Below, one piece after another: positions 44,957-53,878 of a stretch of DNA of 64,000 nt (its first letter is position 1; each line of letters begins with the position of its first letter). Below the pieces are notes generated by a model. The model was not told the DNA's origin. It saw nothing but the letters and a program-made list of their open reading frames with translations, and did not search any database. The stretch comes from Acidobacteriota bacterium (lineage in GTDB: Bacteria > Acidobacteriota > Thermoanaerobaculia > Multivoradales > J023), in assembly GCA_029263315.1 (NCBI GenBank), contig JAJCXR010000015.1, forward strand, positions 1 to 64,000. The letters are read 5' to 3'. A program made the translations under genes and the position numbers.

Positions 44957-46867
44957 TCAGGCCACCTCGAAGGTCCGCAGCCAGAGATCCACATTCAGCC
45001 ACTGCCATAGGTAGAAGGCATTCTCCACCGAGTGGTCTTGGCAGAAGTGATCGAAGGCCGCCAGGGCCCGTTGTCGGTCGAGAATACCCCGCCGCGCCAG
45101 CTCACTATCTTCCAACCGACGACGGATCCCCTGCCTCAGGGGGCCGCGCATCCACTCCTTTTGTGGCGTCACCACGGCCCGCTTGGGTGCCAGGCGAATC
45201 TCGTCCTCCAACCGCCCCCTCAGCACCTGGCGCAGGGGCCATTTGGTGACACCATCTCGAAGCAACAGGGCGTCGTCGAGTCGGAAGCTGTACTCGACGA
45301 TGCGATGGTCCAACAAGGGCACCCTCAGCTCGCGGCCGAAGGCCATCGACATGCGATCGTTGAAGCGCAAGACGCGGGGCAACTTGCTGTAGCGCACATC
45401 GCGAACCCGGGCCCGGCGAAAGTGGGACGTTGCCGGGAGCACGAAGCGATGATCCGTTCCCTGGCCGCCGACAAAGTCTGGATGCAGGCAGTCGGTTCGC
45501 AAGAATGAGCTACCGTCTTGAAATAGAGAGCCGCGGCCCTGCCGCATGCGTTTGACCTTGGCCGTCAAAGCGTCCTTGGCAACTCCAAGGTGCTGCGCCG
45601 ATTGTTCGATCAGGCGACTCGCCTCAGTCTCGCGGCCCGCCGTCAACAAATCCTCCACCCGCTCCGCCAGGTAGTAGGCATAGCCGCCGAAGAGCTCGTC
45701 GCCACCCTGGCCTTCTAGCAGCACGGTGATGCCGCGCCGCCGGGCCTGCGCTTCCATGTTCCAGTAGCCGAGGGTCGAAACACCGCCGAAGGGTTGTTCT
45801 TGGTGCCACTGGGCCGCCTGGGCCACGGCCCAAAAATCTTCCACCTGCAAAGGCACTCGCTCGAGCTCCAACGACAGCTCCCGGCTGACGCGATCGGCGT
45901 GAATGGCTTCGTCGTAGCGCGCATCGCCGAATACCGCGGTGAAGGCTTGGAAACACGAACCACTTGGCATCAGGTGGTCCAGCGTCGCCAACAGAGCAGA
46001 GGAGTCGAGGCCGCCACTCAAATGCATGCCCACCGGCACATCGCTGCGCAATCTGAGGCGCACGGCGTCGTCGAGCAAATGTCGTAGCTCGTCCTGCCAG
46101 TCGGCCGGCGCACCGCCATCCGGCACCTCTCCCAAGGCCTCGACTCGTTGCGCCAATGACCAATAGCAGTATTCTCGAGGGCCACGGTCTCCAGCGTCAC
46201 GGTGTCGAGCGCCACGGCCTTGAATGCTGCTCTCATCGGCCAGCAGGAAGTGGCCCGGTGGCAGGGCTCGAACCCGGCGAAAAAACGTCCGGCCCGTATG
46301 TTCGTAGAGCCCCTTGACCAAGTAATCGTGCAGCACCTCCGCATCCAGCTCGGCCGGACAACCGGCGGCCAGCAGGGCTTTGATCTCCGAAGCGAAGAGC
46401 AGCCTCTCCCCCAATCGGCAGTAATAGAACGGCTTGATACCCATACGGTCGCGGGCACAGAACAGACGCCGTCGGCGATCGTCCCAAAGGGCGAAGGCAA
46501 ACATGCCGTTGAAATGCTCTAGACAGTCTGTACCCCAACGCTCGTAGGCGGCCAACACCACCTCGCTATCCGTCCGGCTGCGGTAGGGATACTCGTCGAG
46601 CTGTTGGCGCAACTCGAGGTAGTTGTAAATCTCACCGTTGAGCACCAAGCGCAGCGAGCCGTCGCGGTTGGTCATCGGCTGGTGCCCATCGGCGCTCAAG
46701 TCGATGATGCTGAGACGGTTGTGTCCCAGGGCGATGGCCGGACGCTCGCCGCCACCACCCAGCCAGGTGCCTTGGTCGTCCGGTCCGCGATGGGCCAACG
46801 TCCGCACCATGGCGGTCAGTTGCTCAGGCTCGATGCCGCGGCCAAAAATTCCTGAAATCCCACACAT
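44957..46867 (-). CDS. asnB: Asparagine synthetase (glutamine-hydrolysing) family
   Basis: A 636-residue Ntn-amidotransferase plus synthetase. Cys2 (MCGISGIFG) is the glutaminase nucleophile, then LAHRGPDDQG, HNRLSIIDLS and NGEIYNY. The synthetase P-loop is HLSGGLDSSALLATL and GQGGDELFGGYAYYL follows. Within a cell-surface cluster such AsnB copies often amidate sugar carboxylates or transfer amide groups, so this may not be the housekeeping enzyme. Residues about 220-240 come from a 15-bp repeat (46171-46230) absent from typical AsnB. Confidence 0.9.
   Translation of the reverse strand: MCGISGIFGRGIEPEQLTAMVRTLAHRGPDDQGTWLGGGGERPAIALGHNRLSIIDLSADGHQPMTNRDGSLRLVLNGEIYNYLELRQQLDEYPYRSRTDSEVVLAAYERWGTDCLEHFNGMFAFALWDDRRRRLFCARDRMGIKPFYYCRLGERLLFASEIKALLAAGCPAELDAEVLHDYLVKGLYEHTGRTFFRRVRALPPGHFLLADESSIQGRGARHRDAGDRGPREYCYWSLAQRVEALGEVPDGGAPADWQDELRHLLDDAVRLRLRSDVPVGMHLSGGLDSSALLATLDHLMPSGSCFQAFTAVFGDARYDEAIHADRVSRELSLELERVPLQVEDFWAVAQAAQWHQEQPFGGVSTLGYWNMEAQARRRGITVLLEGQGGDELFGGYAYYLAERVEDLLTAGRETEASRLIEQSAQHLGVAKDALTAKVKRMRQGRGSLFQDGSSFLRTDCLHPDFVGGQGTDHRFVLPATSHFRRARVRDVRYSKLPRVLRFNDRMSMAFGRELRVPLLDHRIVEYSFRLDDALLLRDGVTKWPLRQVLRGRLEDEIRLAPKRAVVTPQKEWMRGPLRQGIRRRLEDSELARRGILDRQRALAAFDHFCQDHSVENAFYLWQWLNVDLWLRTFEVA
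46171..46230. repeat. 15-bp tandem repeat inside asnB
   Basis: Four degenerate 15-bp units (46171, 46186, 46201, 46216) with core (g/t)g(t/c)c(g/c)agcg-cac, encoding an Arg/Asp/Gly-rich surface loop. Confidence 0.7.
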
Positions 46868-46878
46868 GACAGGGCCCT

Positions 46879-46953
46879 CTAGAGCAATATCTCCTCGACC
46901 AATGTCCCCTCGACCAGCATCTTCTAGATCAACCCTCTCAAACCAACATCTTC
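46879..46953. repeat. 15-bp tandem repeat at DAG-kinase/asnB junction
   Basis: Five degenerate units of 15 bp (46879, 46894, 46909, 46924, 46939), consensus ctcgaccaacatctc. The array covers the last codons of the DAG-kinase-like gene and most of the gap to asnB. Confidence 0.85.
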
Positions 46954-47885
46954 AGGACCCCCGGCTGCACCTCGAGGGTCAAGCGGGCCACCGGAAAAGG
47001 CTCGCCGTCGAGCTCGAACGGCGGGAAACCCGACGCCGGCTCCAGTCGCACCCTCGACCCTTGACGATGGACGACACCGGGCCACCGCAGATGGGCCCCG
47101 GAGAAAAATTGAGGCAAGCGCCAGGGGAGCTTCCAACGCGACACCGGCGGTATGACGATGATCTCCAAGCGTCCGTCGTCGCTCTCGGCGCTGGGGGCGA
47201 CCCGCATCCCTTTGCCAAAAAACTCACCGTTGGCGACCGCCACCAAGAAGAGGGGCCCGCCATGGATCTCCTGATCGTCCACCCAAACGCGACAGCCTCC
47301 GGGCTGGAACCTCACCAGGGCCGAGAGGGTGGCCCCGAGATAGCTCAGCTGGCCACGTCGTGGGTTGTTGCCCAGGGCCAGCACCACCGCCCCCGATAAT
47401 CCACCGGAGGCGATGTTGATGCAGTGGCGGCGGCGACCGTCGGCGGTGCTCAAGGCGATGGCATCGAAGGATCGAGCTTCGGCGCCGAGGGCATGACGCA
47501 GCGCCGCGACGGGTCGTCGCGGCAAGGCAAGGTGTCGAGCCAGATCGGAGCCGGTACCGACGGGGACCAAGCCCATGGCCACGGGGCTCGGATTGGCAAC
47601 GGTGAGCAGCGCATTGGCCACCAGATGGGCGGTGCCGTCGCCACCCACCGCGATGACCCGCTCGATGCCCCCCGCCTCGAGCCGGCGGCGCAGCTCGTCG
47701 CTGGCTTGCTCGGCGCTGTCGGCCAGAATCAACGGCGCCGCCTCGACTTCGGGGACAGCGACCCGCAGACGTCGCCAACGACGGCGTCCTCGCCCGCCGC
47801 CGGAGGTCGGATTGACCACCAAGAGGGTCGCCGACACATTCGCGCCCATAACCGGTGCTCGAGTGCTGGCGGGGAGGGCGGACAT
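46938..47885 (-). CDS. Diacylglycerol-kinase-catalytic-domain lipid kinase
   Basis: A 315-residue DagK/YegS-like lipid kinase. Motifs are VVNPTSGGGRGRRR, VIAVGGDGTAHLVANAL and GLVPVGTGSDLARHLALPRR, with the C-terminal half of beta strands typical of YegS (NGEFFGKGMRVAP). It phosphorylates a diacylglycerol-like lipid, or a related hydroxyl lipid, at the membrane. The gene is head-to-head with the sulfate-activation gene across a 366-bp gap. Last codons lie inside a 15-bp tandem repeat. ATG 47885 is chosen; ATG 47849 is an alternative. Confidence 0.88.
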   Translation of the reverse strand: MSALPASTRAPVMGANVSATLLVVNPTSGGGRGRRRWRRLRVAVPEVEAAPLILADSAEQASDELRRRLEAGGIERVIAVGGDGTAHLVANALLTVANPSPVAMGLVPVGTGSDLARHLALPRRPVAALRHALGAEARSFDAIALSTADGRRRHCINIASGGLSGAVVLALGNNPRRGQLSYLGATLSALVRFQPGGCRVWVDDQEIHGGPLFLVAVANGEFFGKGMRVAPSAESDDGRLEIIVIPPVSRWKLPWRLPQFFSGAHLRWPGVVHRQGSRVRLEPASGFPPFELDGEPFPVARLTLEVQPGVLKMLV

Positions 47886-48251
47886 GGCTGCATCTTACCG
47901 TCGTCGTCGCCCGGATGGGATCTCTTTTAGCCATCGCCTGCCCCGGGGACAACCCTTCGCCCACCGCACCGATGAAGCCGCCGGAGCGTCGTCCCGGGGT
48001 CTGAGCAGATGCCGCCACGGCCTCATCTTGCGTTCCCCAAGGCGCGTGTTAAGATCGCTGCCCGCTCAGGGCGGACTTCCCATTCAAAAAACAAAGATAC
48101 ACCACGAGACTTCGTCAGGGCCAAGCCCTCATCCCATAGCTCTATCCGTCCATCTATCGCAGGCGTTCCCTCCCGAGCTCGAAGGCCATCGTGGACGACT
48201 CGGCGGCCCTCCCATGGGAGCGCTCGACCGCTGCGCAAGGAGACACTGAAC
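47886..48251. other. Divergent intergenic region, 366 bp
   Basis: No gene was recognised. It contains a candidate promoter for the PAPS-synthesis gene (48028-48055) and, leftward, that of the DAG-kinase-like gene. No riboswitch consensus was recognised. Confidence 0.45.
48028..48055 (+). promoter_or_regulatory. Candidate sigma70-type promoter
   Basis: ttgcgt (48028) and taagat (48050) are separated by 16 bp, a fair match to TTGACA/TATAAT, about 200 nt upstream of the sulfurylase start. Sequence alone does not prove function. Confidence 0.35.
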
Positions 48252-49976
48252 ATGCAAGATCATTTGATCGCCCCCCACGGGGGCACCCTCGTCAACCTCT
48301 TGGTTTCCCCGGAACGGGCCACCGAGCTGCAGGACGCCTCCCGCGACTGGCTCAGCTGGGACCTCACACCGCGCCAGATCTGCGACCTCGAGTTGCTGAT
48401 GAACGGCGGCTTCTCACCGCTCAAGAGCTTCCTCGGCAAGGCCGACTTCGAGTCGGTGTGCAACCGTATGCGCCTCGCCGACGGCACCCTGTGGCCGATG
48501 CCCATCACCCTCGATATCCCCGAGGAGCTGGCGGAGAAGCTTCCCCTCGGCTCGTCCCTCAGCCTGAGGGATCCCGAAGGTGTCATGTTGGCGGTCTTGC
48601 ACATCGACGAGAAATGGACCCCGGATCCGGAGCAGCATGCTCAGTCCGTCTTCGGCAGCCTCGACCGCAAGCATCCCGGAGTGGCCCACGTCCTAGACCA
48701 GACCCACAAGGTGTTCGTCGCCGGACGCCTCGAAGGTCTCCAGCTGCCTCCTCACTACGACTTCCGCCGCCTGCGGGAAACCCCGGCCGCGGTACGTGAC
48801 CGCATGGCACAGCGGGGTTGGCGTCGGGTGGTGGCTTTCCAGACCCGCAACCCCATGCACCGGGCCCACTTCGAGCTCACCCTGCGGGCCGCCAAGGAAT
48901 TACAGGCCAACCTTCTCGTGCAGCCGGTGGTCGGCATGACCAAGCCCGGCGACCTCGACCACTACACCCGGGTGCGCTGCTATCAAGCGTTGATGGGCCG
49001 CTACCCGCAACCCACCGTCAGCCTATCGTTGCTGCCCCTGGCCATGCGCATGGGTGGTCCCCGGGAAGCGGTATGGCACGCCCTGATCCGCAAGAACTTC
49101 GGTTGCACCGATTTCATCGTCGGCCGTGACCACGCGGGGCCGGGCAACGATTCCGAGGGCAAGCCCTTCTATGGACCGTACGATGCTCAGGACTTGATGC
49201 GCGAGCACCAGGAAGAGATGGGCATCAACATGGTGCCGTTCAAGATGATGGTCTTCGCACCGGACAAAGACTGCTACATGCCGATCGACGAGGTGCCCGA
49301 AGGCACCAAGACGTTGTCGATTTCCGGCACCGAGCTACGTTCGCGTCTCGCCGATGGGCGTGAGATCCCCGAGTGGTTCACCTTCCCGGAAGTGGCCAAA
49401 GAGCTGATGCGGCGTCATCCCCCCCGCAACAAGCGTGGCCTGACCTTGTTCTTCACCGGCCTTTCGGGCTCCGGCAAGTCCACCGTCGCCAACGCCTTGA
49501 TGGTCAAGCTGTTGGAGATCGGCGGCCGTCCCATCACCCTGCTCGACGGCGACATCGTGCGCAAGAACCTGTCCAGCGAGCTCGGTTTCTCCCGCCAGCA
49601 CCGCAACCTCAACATCCAGCGCATCGGCTTCGTCGCCTCCGAGATCACCAAGAATGGTGGCATCGCCATCTGTGCTCCGATCGCCCCCTACGACAAGGTG
49701 CGCAAAGAGGTGCGCGCCATGATCGAGGAGACCGGCGGCTTCTCCTTGGTGCACATCGCCACCCCCCTCGAAGTTTGCGAGCAGCGCGACCGTAAGGGCC
49801 TCTACGCCAAGGCCCGGGCCGGCATCATCAAAGAGTTCACCGGCATCTCCGATCCGTACGAGGAACCCACCGATGCCGAGTTGGTGATCGATACATCCCA
49901 CCTGGCGCCCGAAGAAGCGGTGCAGGAAATCCTCCTCTATCTGGAGAAAGAGGGCTATCTCGGCGCCCAGCGCTGA
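48252..49976 (+). CDS. Bifunctional ATP sulfurylase / APS kinase
   Basis: A 574-residue fusion. The N-terminal part (about 1-390) is ATP sulfurylase: QTRNPMHRAHFELTLRAAK, then VGRDHAGPGND and SGTELRSRL. The C-terminal part (about 395-574) is APS kinase: FFTGLSGSGKST P-loop, LDGDIVRKNLSSELGFS, CAPIAPY and ISDPYEEP. Together they convert sulfate and ATP into PAPS, the sulfate donor for sulfotransferases, as well as an intermediate in assimilation. ATG 48252 has AAGGAG ten bases upstream. Located inside a glycan island, PAPS may serve sugar sulfation, but no sulfotransferase is seen nearby. Confidence 0.95.
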   Translation: MQDHLIAPHGGTLVNLLVSPERATELQDASRDWLSWDLTPRQICDLELLMNGGFSPLKSFLGKADFESVCNRMRLADGTLWPMPITLDIPEELAEKLPLGSSLSLRDPEGVMLAVLHIDEKWTPDPEQHAQSVFGSLDRKHPGVAHVLDQTHKVFVAGRLEGLQLPPHYDFRRLRETPAAVRDRMAQRGWRRVVAFQTRNPMHRAHFELTLRAAKELQANLLVQPVVGMTKPGDLDHYTRVRCYQALMGRYPQPTVSLSLLPLAMRMGGPREAVWHALIRKNFGCTDFIVGRDHAGPGNDSEGKPFYGPYDAQDLMREHQEEMGINMVPFKMMVFAPDKDCYMPIDEVPEGTKTLSISGTELRSRLADGREIPEWFTFPEVAKELMRRHPPRNKRGLTLFFTGLSGSGKSTVANALMVKLLEIGGRPITLLDGDIVRKNLSSELGFSRQHRNLNIQRIGFVASEITKNGGIAICAPIAPYDKVRKEVRAMIEETGGFSLVHIATPLEVCEQRDRKGLYAKARAGIIKEFTGISDPYEEPTDAELVIDTSHLAPEEAVQEILLYLEKEGYLGAQR

Positions 49977-50016
49977 TAGCGATGTGGGCGCGGCAGCCGC
50001 CCTATGGCTGCGCGGT

Positions 50017-50050
50017 GCCTGCTGCGCGACGCCTGCTGCGCGACGCCTGC
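50017..50050. repeat. 14-bp tandem repeat downstream of PAPS synthase
   Basis: gcctgctgcgcgac occurs at 50017-50030 and 50031-50044 with six more bases of a third copy. Noncoding and just upstream of the terminator. Confidence 0.8.
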
Positions 50051-50061
50051 ATAAACCAGTG

Positions 50062-50101
50062 AAACCCGGTGCTCTGGCAGTCCAGATCGCCGGGTTTTTT
50101 G
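50062..50101 (+). terminator. Rho-independent terminator
   Basis: Stem aaacccgg / ccgggttt with an inner ctctgg-tccaga pairing in the loop, followed by tttttt. It ends the PAPS-synthesis transcript and faces the kinase gene at 50137. Confidence 0.75.
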
Positions 50102-50136
50102 TATTCACCGGACGGACAGGTGGCGGCGGATCGACC

Positions 50137-51018
50137 TCAACCCGTCGAGGCCGTGGGATGGCGGCTGAGGCGCTTAGGATCGAAGGGCGGGATGAGGTAG
50201 GAGGCGCGGAAGGCGGAGAGACTGGCGACAACATCGTCGGTGCTGGCAGGACGATCGGCCGGGCTCTTGGAGAGTAGGATGTCCAAGTACTCGGAAATCT
50301 CTTCCGGTACCCGGCGTGCCACCTCGCAGGCCGGACGATGGGGTTCGGCGGTGATGTTCGCCAGCAAGCGAATGAAATTCTTAGCACGAAAGGGCTGCTG
50401 TCCGGTCAGCATGCGATACAGCAGCGCCCCCAAGGAAAAGAGGTCGGCGCGGTGGTCGATCGGCTCCCCCAACGCCTGCTCCGGGGCCAGCGACTGGGCC
50501 GAGCCGATGATCACTCCGGTGCGCGTCAAGTTGACACTGGAGTCCCGCTCCTCCTCGATCACCCGGGCGATTCCGAAGTCGAGGATCTTGACATCTCCAG
50601 CCTGGGAAACCATCACGTTGCGTCCCTTGATGTCGCGGTGGACAATGCGTTGCCGATGCGCCGCCGCCAGTCCGCTGGCCACCTCACGCCCCACGTGGAG
50701 GGCGTCCCCCAAGGGCAGCGGCCCCCGCTCCATGACGCTGTCGAGGGTAAAACCCTCGATCAGCTCCATGACGACGAAGGTGAAGCCGTGATGGTTGAGC
50801 ACCTCGAAGACCTTGGGCACCACCGGGTGGTCGAGGCGCGACAATAGCTTGACCTCGCGCTCGAAACGTCGAAAAGCCAAGCTGCTATCGGTGAGTCCGG
50901 TGCGGATCGACTTGATAGCCACCGAACGCCCGTCGTCGGGATCCACAGCTTGATAGACCTTGCCCATGCCCCCTTGACCCAGGGGTTTCTCGATGCGATA
51001 CGGTCCGATTTGATCCAT
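50137..51018 (-). CDS. Soluble Hanks-type Ser/Thr protein kinase
   Basis: A 293-residue kinase made up of a catalytic domain only, without a visible transmembrane or sensor segment. The Gly loop is GQGGMGKVYQA, Lys in VAIKSIR, HRDIKGRNVMV (catalytic Asp, Lys, Asn intact), DFG in ILDFGIARV and SLAPEQALG. It lies 22 bp after the CapD-like gene at the end of the exopolysaccharide operon, so it may tune glycan production, as some bacterial Ser/Thr kinases do. This role is inference. Confidence 0.9.
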   Translation of the reverse strand: MDQIGPYRIEKPLGQGGMGKVYQAVDPDDGRSVAIKSIRTGLTDSSLAFRRFEREVKLLSRLDHPVVPKVFEVLNHHGFTFVVMELIEGFTLDSVMERGPLPLGDALHVGREVASGLAAAHRQRIVHRDIKGRNVMVSQAGDVKILDFGIARVIEEERDSSVNLTRTGVIIGSAQSLAPEQALGEPIDHRADLFSLGALLYRMLTGQQPFRAKNFIRLLANITAEPHRPACEVARRVPEEISEYLDILLSKSPADRPASTDDVVASLSAFRASYLIPPFDPKRLSRHPTASTG

Positions 51019-51040
51019 GGCGGAGGGCTCGGAGCAACGC

Positions 51041-53014
51041 TCAGCTGGCCAGGGTTTCGACGGAATTGAGCTGGGCTTCCGGAATCAGGCGTCTCAGGTA
51101 GGCGCGCAACGCTTCCGTATCGCCCGAGTCGGCCAGGCTTTCCAGATCTTTCAAGCACTCGGAAATGGCCTGCTCTTCCGGGGCGTGCAATTGGCCGATA
51201 AAAATCTTTGGATGCCGCGTCTTGGTCAGCTTCTCTTCTCCCTGCTCAAGCTCTTCGTAGAGCTTCTCTCCCGGCCGAGTGCCGATGATTTTGATTTCGA
51301 TGTCTTCGCCGAGACGCAGATTGGCCAGGTGAATCATATCCTTGGCCAAGTCGAGGATCTTCACCGGTTCGCCCATGTCGAGAATGAAGATTTCCCCACC
51401 CCGACCCATCGACGCCGTATGCAGCACCAGCTGGGCGGCCTCCGGAATGGTCATAAAATACCGCACCATGTCGGGATGGGTGACGGTCACCGGACCGCCG
51501 CGATCGATCTGCTGGCGAAAGATGGGGATCACCGAGCCGGTCGAGCCGAGGACATTGCCAAAGCGAACCGCCACGAAACGGCTTTCGAATTCTCGATCGA
51601 GCTCTTGGATCAACAGCTCCGCCAGACGCTTGGAGGACCCCATGATGGAGGTGGGGCGCACCGCCTTGTCGGTGGAGATCAGCACAAAACGCTCCACCCC
51701 GAGCTCCCCCGCCAGGCGTCCCAAGCGGTAGGTGGCCAGGGAATTGTTTTTCACCGCCTCACCCGGGTTGGCCTCCATCATCGGCACGTGTTTATGCGCC
51801 GCCGCATGCAAGATGATGTGGGGCCGATGCTCCCAGAGCAACGAGCGCATGCGTATTTGGTCGGCGACGTCCGCCAGCAACGGCTCCACCGTCAAGTCTT
51901 CCCACAGACCCAAGATTTCGCGATGCACCTCGAAGAGGGCCGGCTCCGCCCTGTCCACCAGGATCAGCTTCTCGGGCTCCAGGCGGGCCATTTGGCGTGC
52001 CAGCTCGGCACCGATGGAACCTCCTGCGCCGGTCACCATGACCCGCTTGCCGCCAAAAAAGCCCAGCAACTCCTCATCGTCGAGCCGTACCGGGTCGCGG
52101 CGTAGCAAATCCTCGATACGGACCTCGCGAAAACGAGAGACGTTGATCCGACCTTCGAGGATCTCGAACAACCCGGGCATGATGCGCACTTCGACACCGA
52201 GGCGGCGACACACGTTGAGCAGATTGCGCACCGTCTCGCCGTCGACCCGCACCATGGTCATGAGAACGCGCTCGATATTGAGCTCTTCCACCCAACGGGG
52301 GAGCTCGCTGGTGGGCCCCAAAACCTTGAGCCCTTGGATAACGCTTCCCTGCTTGCGCTGATCGTCGTCGAGGAAACCGAGGATCTCACCGTCGCTGCCC
52401 ATCGACTGACTGGTCAGCTCCTTGGCCGCCATCATGCCGGCCCGTCCCGCACCCACCAACAGGACACGTTTCCCCTTGGCCCGTCGCCGCCCGTAGACGC
52501 TGCCGTCGGGGTGCAACTGGCGCTCGAAGCGCTCATAGAGGATACGGCGCAGGATGCGAATGGTCAGCAGGCCACCAAAGGCCAGCGCCGTGTCTAGGAC
52601 GACGACGGTGATCGGCACGCGCTGCGAGTGAAAGGAATCGGGCAAGCCGAACCGCAAGCCGAGCATGATCAGCGAGGCGGTGGCCATGGAGACCATCGCC
52701 GCCTTGAAAAAGCTCTTGAGCTCGGCGATGCCGATATATCGCCAGATGAAGCTGTAGATGCCACAGGCTCGCATGGTGGCCAGCTGAACCAAGACCACCA
52801 TCGGCAGCCGCAGCAGGGCGTCGGAGCTCAGGTCGTTGAAACGTACCCACCAGGCCAGCAGAAACGCCCCCACCAGAATGGTGAAGTCCATGAAGAACTG
52901 GACTTCCCGACGTAGGTGACGGAACCAAAAGGGCACCGAACGATCATCGACATCGTTCTCGCCACGCGGGCGGGCCATGGTCAGAATCTCAGCGGTGGAT
53001 GGTTCAGGTCTCAT
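51041..53014 (-). CDS. Membrane UDP-GlcNAc 4,6-dehydratase (CapD/WbpM/FlaA1-like)
   Basis: A 657-residue enzyme with four N-terminal helices (about 25-145), a first Rossmann-like domain (GKRVLLVGAGRAGMMAAKEL) and a second SDR domain (VMVTGAGGSIGAELARQMA). The modified active-site triad has STDKAVRPTSIMGSSKRLAE (Thr/Ser, Met and Lys in place of SYK), as in PglF/WbpM. These convert UDP-GlcNAc to the 4-keto-6-deoxy sugar. Start ATG 53014 or ATG 52978 (MARPRGEND). The neighbouring DegT aminotransferase and PglC-like transferase fit a bacillosamine-style pathway. Confidence 0.9.
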   Translation of the reverse strand: MRPEPSTAEILTMARPRGENDVDDRSVPFWFRHLRREVQFFMDFTILVGAFLLAWWVRFNDLSSDALLRLPMVVLVQLATMRACGIYSFIWRYIGIAELKSFFKAAMVSMATASLIMLGLRFGLPDSFHSQRVPITVVVLDTALAFGGLLTIRILRRILYERFERQLHPDGSVYGRRRAKGKRVLLVGAGRAGMMAAKELTSQSMGSDGEILGFLDDDQRKQGSVIQGLKVLGPTSELPRWVEELNIERVLMTMVRVDGETVRNLLNVCRRLGVEVRIMPGLFEILEGRINVSRFREVRIEDLLRRDPVRLDDEELLGFFGGKRVMVTGAGGSIGAELARQMARLEPEKLILVDRAEPALFEVHREILGLWEDLTVEPLLADVADQIRMRSLLWEHRPHIILHAAAHKHVPMMEANPGEAVKNNSLATYRLGRLAGELGVERFVLISTDKAVRPTSIMGSSKRLAELLIQELDREFESRFVAVRFGNVLGSTGSVIPIFRQQIDRGGPVTVTHPDMVRYFMTIPEAAQLVLHTASMGRGGEIFILDMGEPVKILDLAKDMIHLANLRLGEDIEIKIIGTRPGEKLYEELEQGEEKLTKTRHPKIFIGQLHAPEEQAISECLKDLESLADSGDTEALRAYLRRLIPEAQLNSVETLAS

Positions 53015-53165
53015 GTACGAGGCGCCGACGGGGCGCCACTCCAAGATGGCCGGAGCATGCTGGCCGACGGTCGTCGGCACAGGGCTCAGCGGGGATGGGA
53101 TAACACGCTGCCATCTTACCACCATCCGGGGTGCCCTCAGCATTCCTAGCCACACCCTGCGGTCG

Positions 53166-53864
53166 TCAGGGATCGGCATCGCTATCCCGCCATCGGCGCG
53201 CCGCCGCATCACGGATCTCTTGACTGCTGGGGGGCGGTTGCCTGGACGGCCGCAAGACCCCGAGCACCGTCGTCCAGATCAACGCCATATCGCTGACGGC
53301 GGTGCGGGACGCCAAGTACCTGGCGTTGCCGGCCAACTTGTAAGGTAAGAGAGCTTGCCGGTAGAAAACGTCCGCCTCGTCCTCCACTGTCGCCAACAAA
53401 GCCTCTTCATTGCGCAGCTCCAGGGTCACCGGGTCGGTCAAGCCGGGACGAGCCGACAAAACCCGCCGCCACAGAGGATCTTCGAGGTCGACGTAGCGGG
53501 GCACCTCGGGTCGCGGACCGACGAAGGACATCTCGCCCACCAACACGTTCCAGAGCTCCGGTAGCTCGTCCACCTTGCTCTTGCGCAACCAGCGTCCCAC
53601 CGTCGTGATGCGTTGATCCCCGGCGGCGGTGATGGCCAAACCTTCGCCGCGGCGCATAGAACGGAACTTGAGCAGCACGAAGGGGCGACCGTGACGACCC
53701 ACCCGCCGTTGACGAAAGAGAATCGGTCCCGGCGAGCTCAGCTTCACCGCCAGGGCGGCGGCCGCCATCAGCGGTGACAGCACCAGCAAACCACCGGCCG
53801 CCAGGATCACCTCGAGCCAACGGGGCAGCCCGGAGGACGATTTGTCCAAGATTTGATCGGCCAA
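53166..53864 (-). CDS. Undecaprenyl-phosphate sugar phosphotransferase (PglC/WcaJ-type)
   Basis: A 232-residue monotopic enzyme that places the first sugar-1-phosphate on undecaprenyl phosphate. The N-terminal hydrophobic hairpin (about 16-40) is followed by PILFRQRRVGRHGRPFVLLK, FRSMRRGEG, SKVDELPELWNVLVGEMSFV and GPRPEVPRYV. The start chosen is TTG 53864: GGGAGG lies eight bases upstream, and in-frame sequence before it is not conserved. The gene follows the DegT aminotransferase stop directly. Confidence 0.85.
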   Translation of the reverse strand: MADQILDKSSSGLPRWLEVILAAGGLLVLSPLMAAAALAVKLSSPGPILFRQRRVGRHGRPFVLLKFRSMRRGEGLAITAAGDQRITTVGRWLRKSKVDELPELWNVLVGEMSFVGPRPEVPRYVDLEDPLWRRVLSARPGLTDPVTLELRNEEALLATVEDEADVFYRQALLPYKLAGNARYLASRTAVSDMALIWTTVLGVLRPSRQPPPSSQEIRDAAARRWRDSDADP

Positions 53865-53878
53865 GGTCGGCGCCTCCC

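Noticed and set aside
47886..48251. SAM- or cysteine-type riboswitch upstream of PAPS synthase
   Set aside because: No conserved aptamer features were recognisable by eye.
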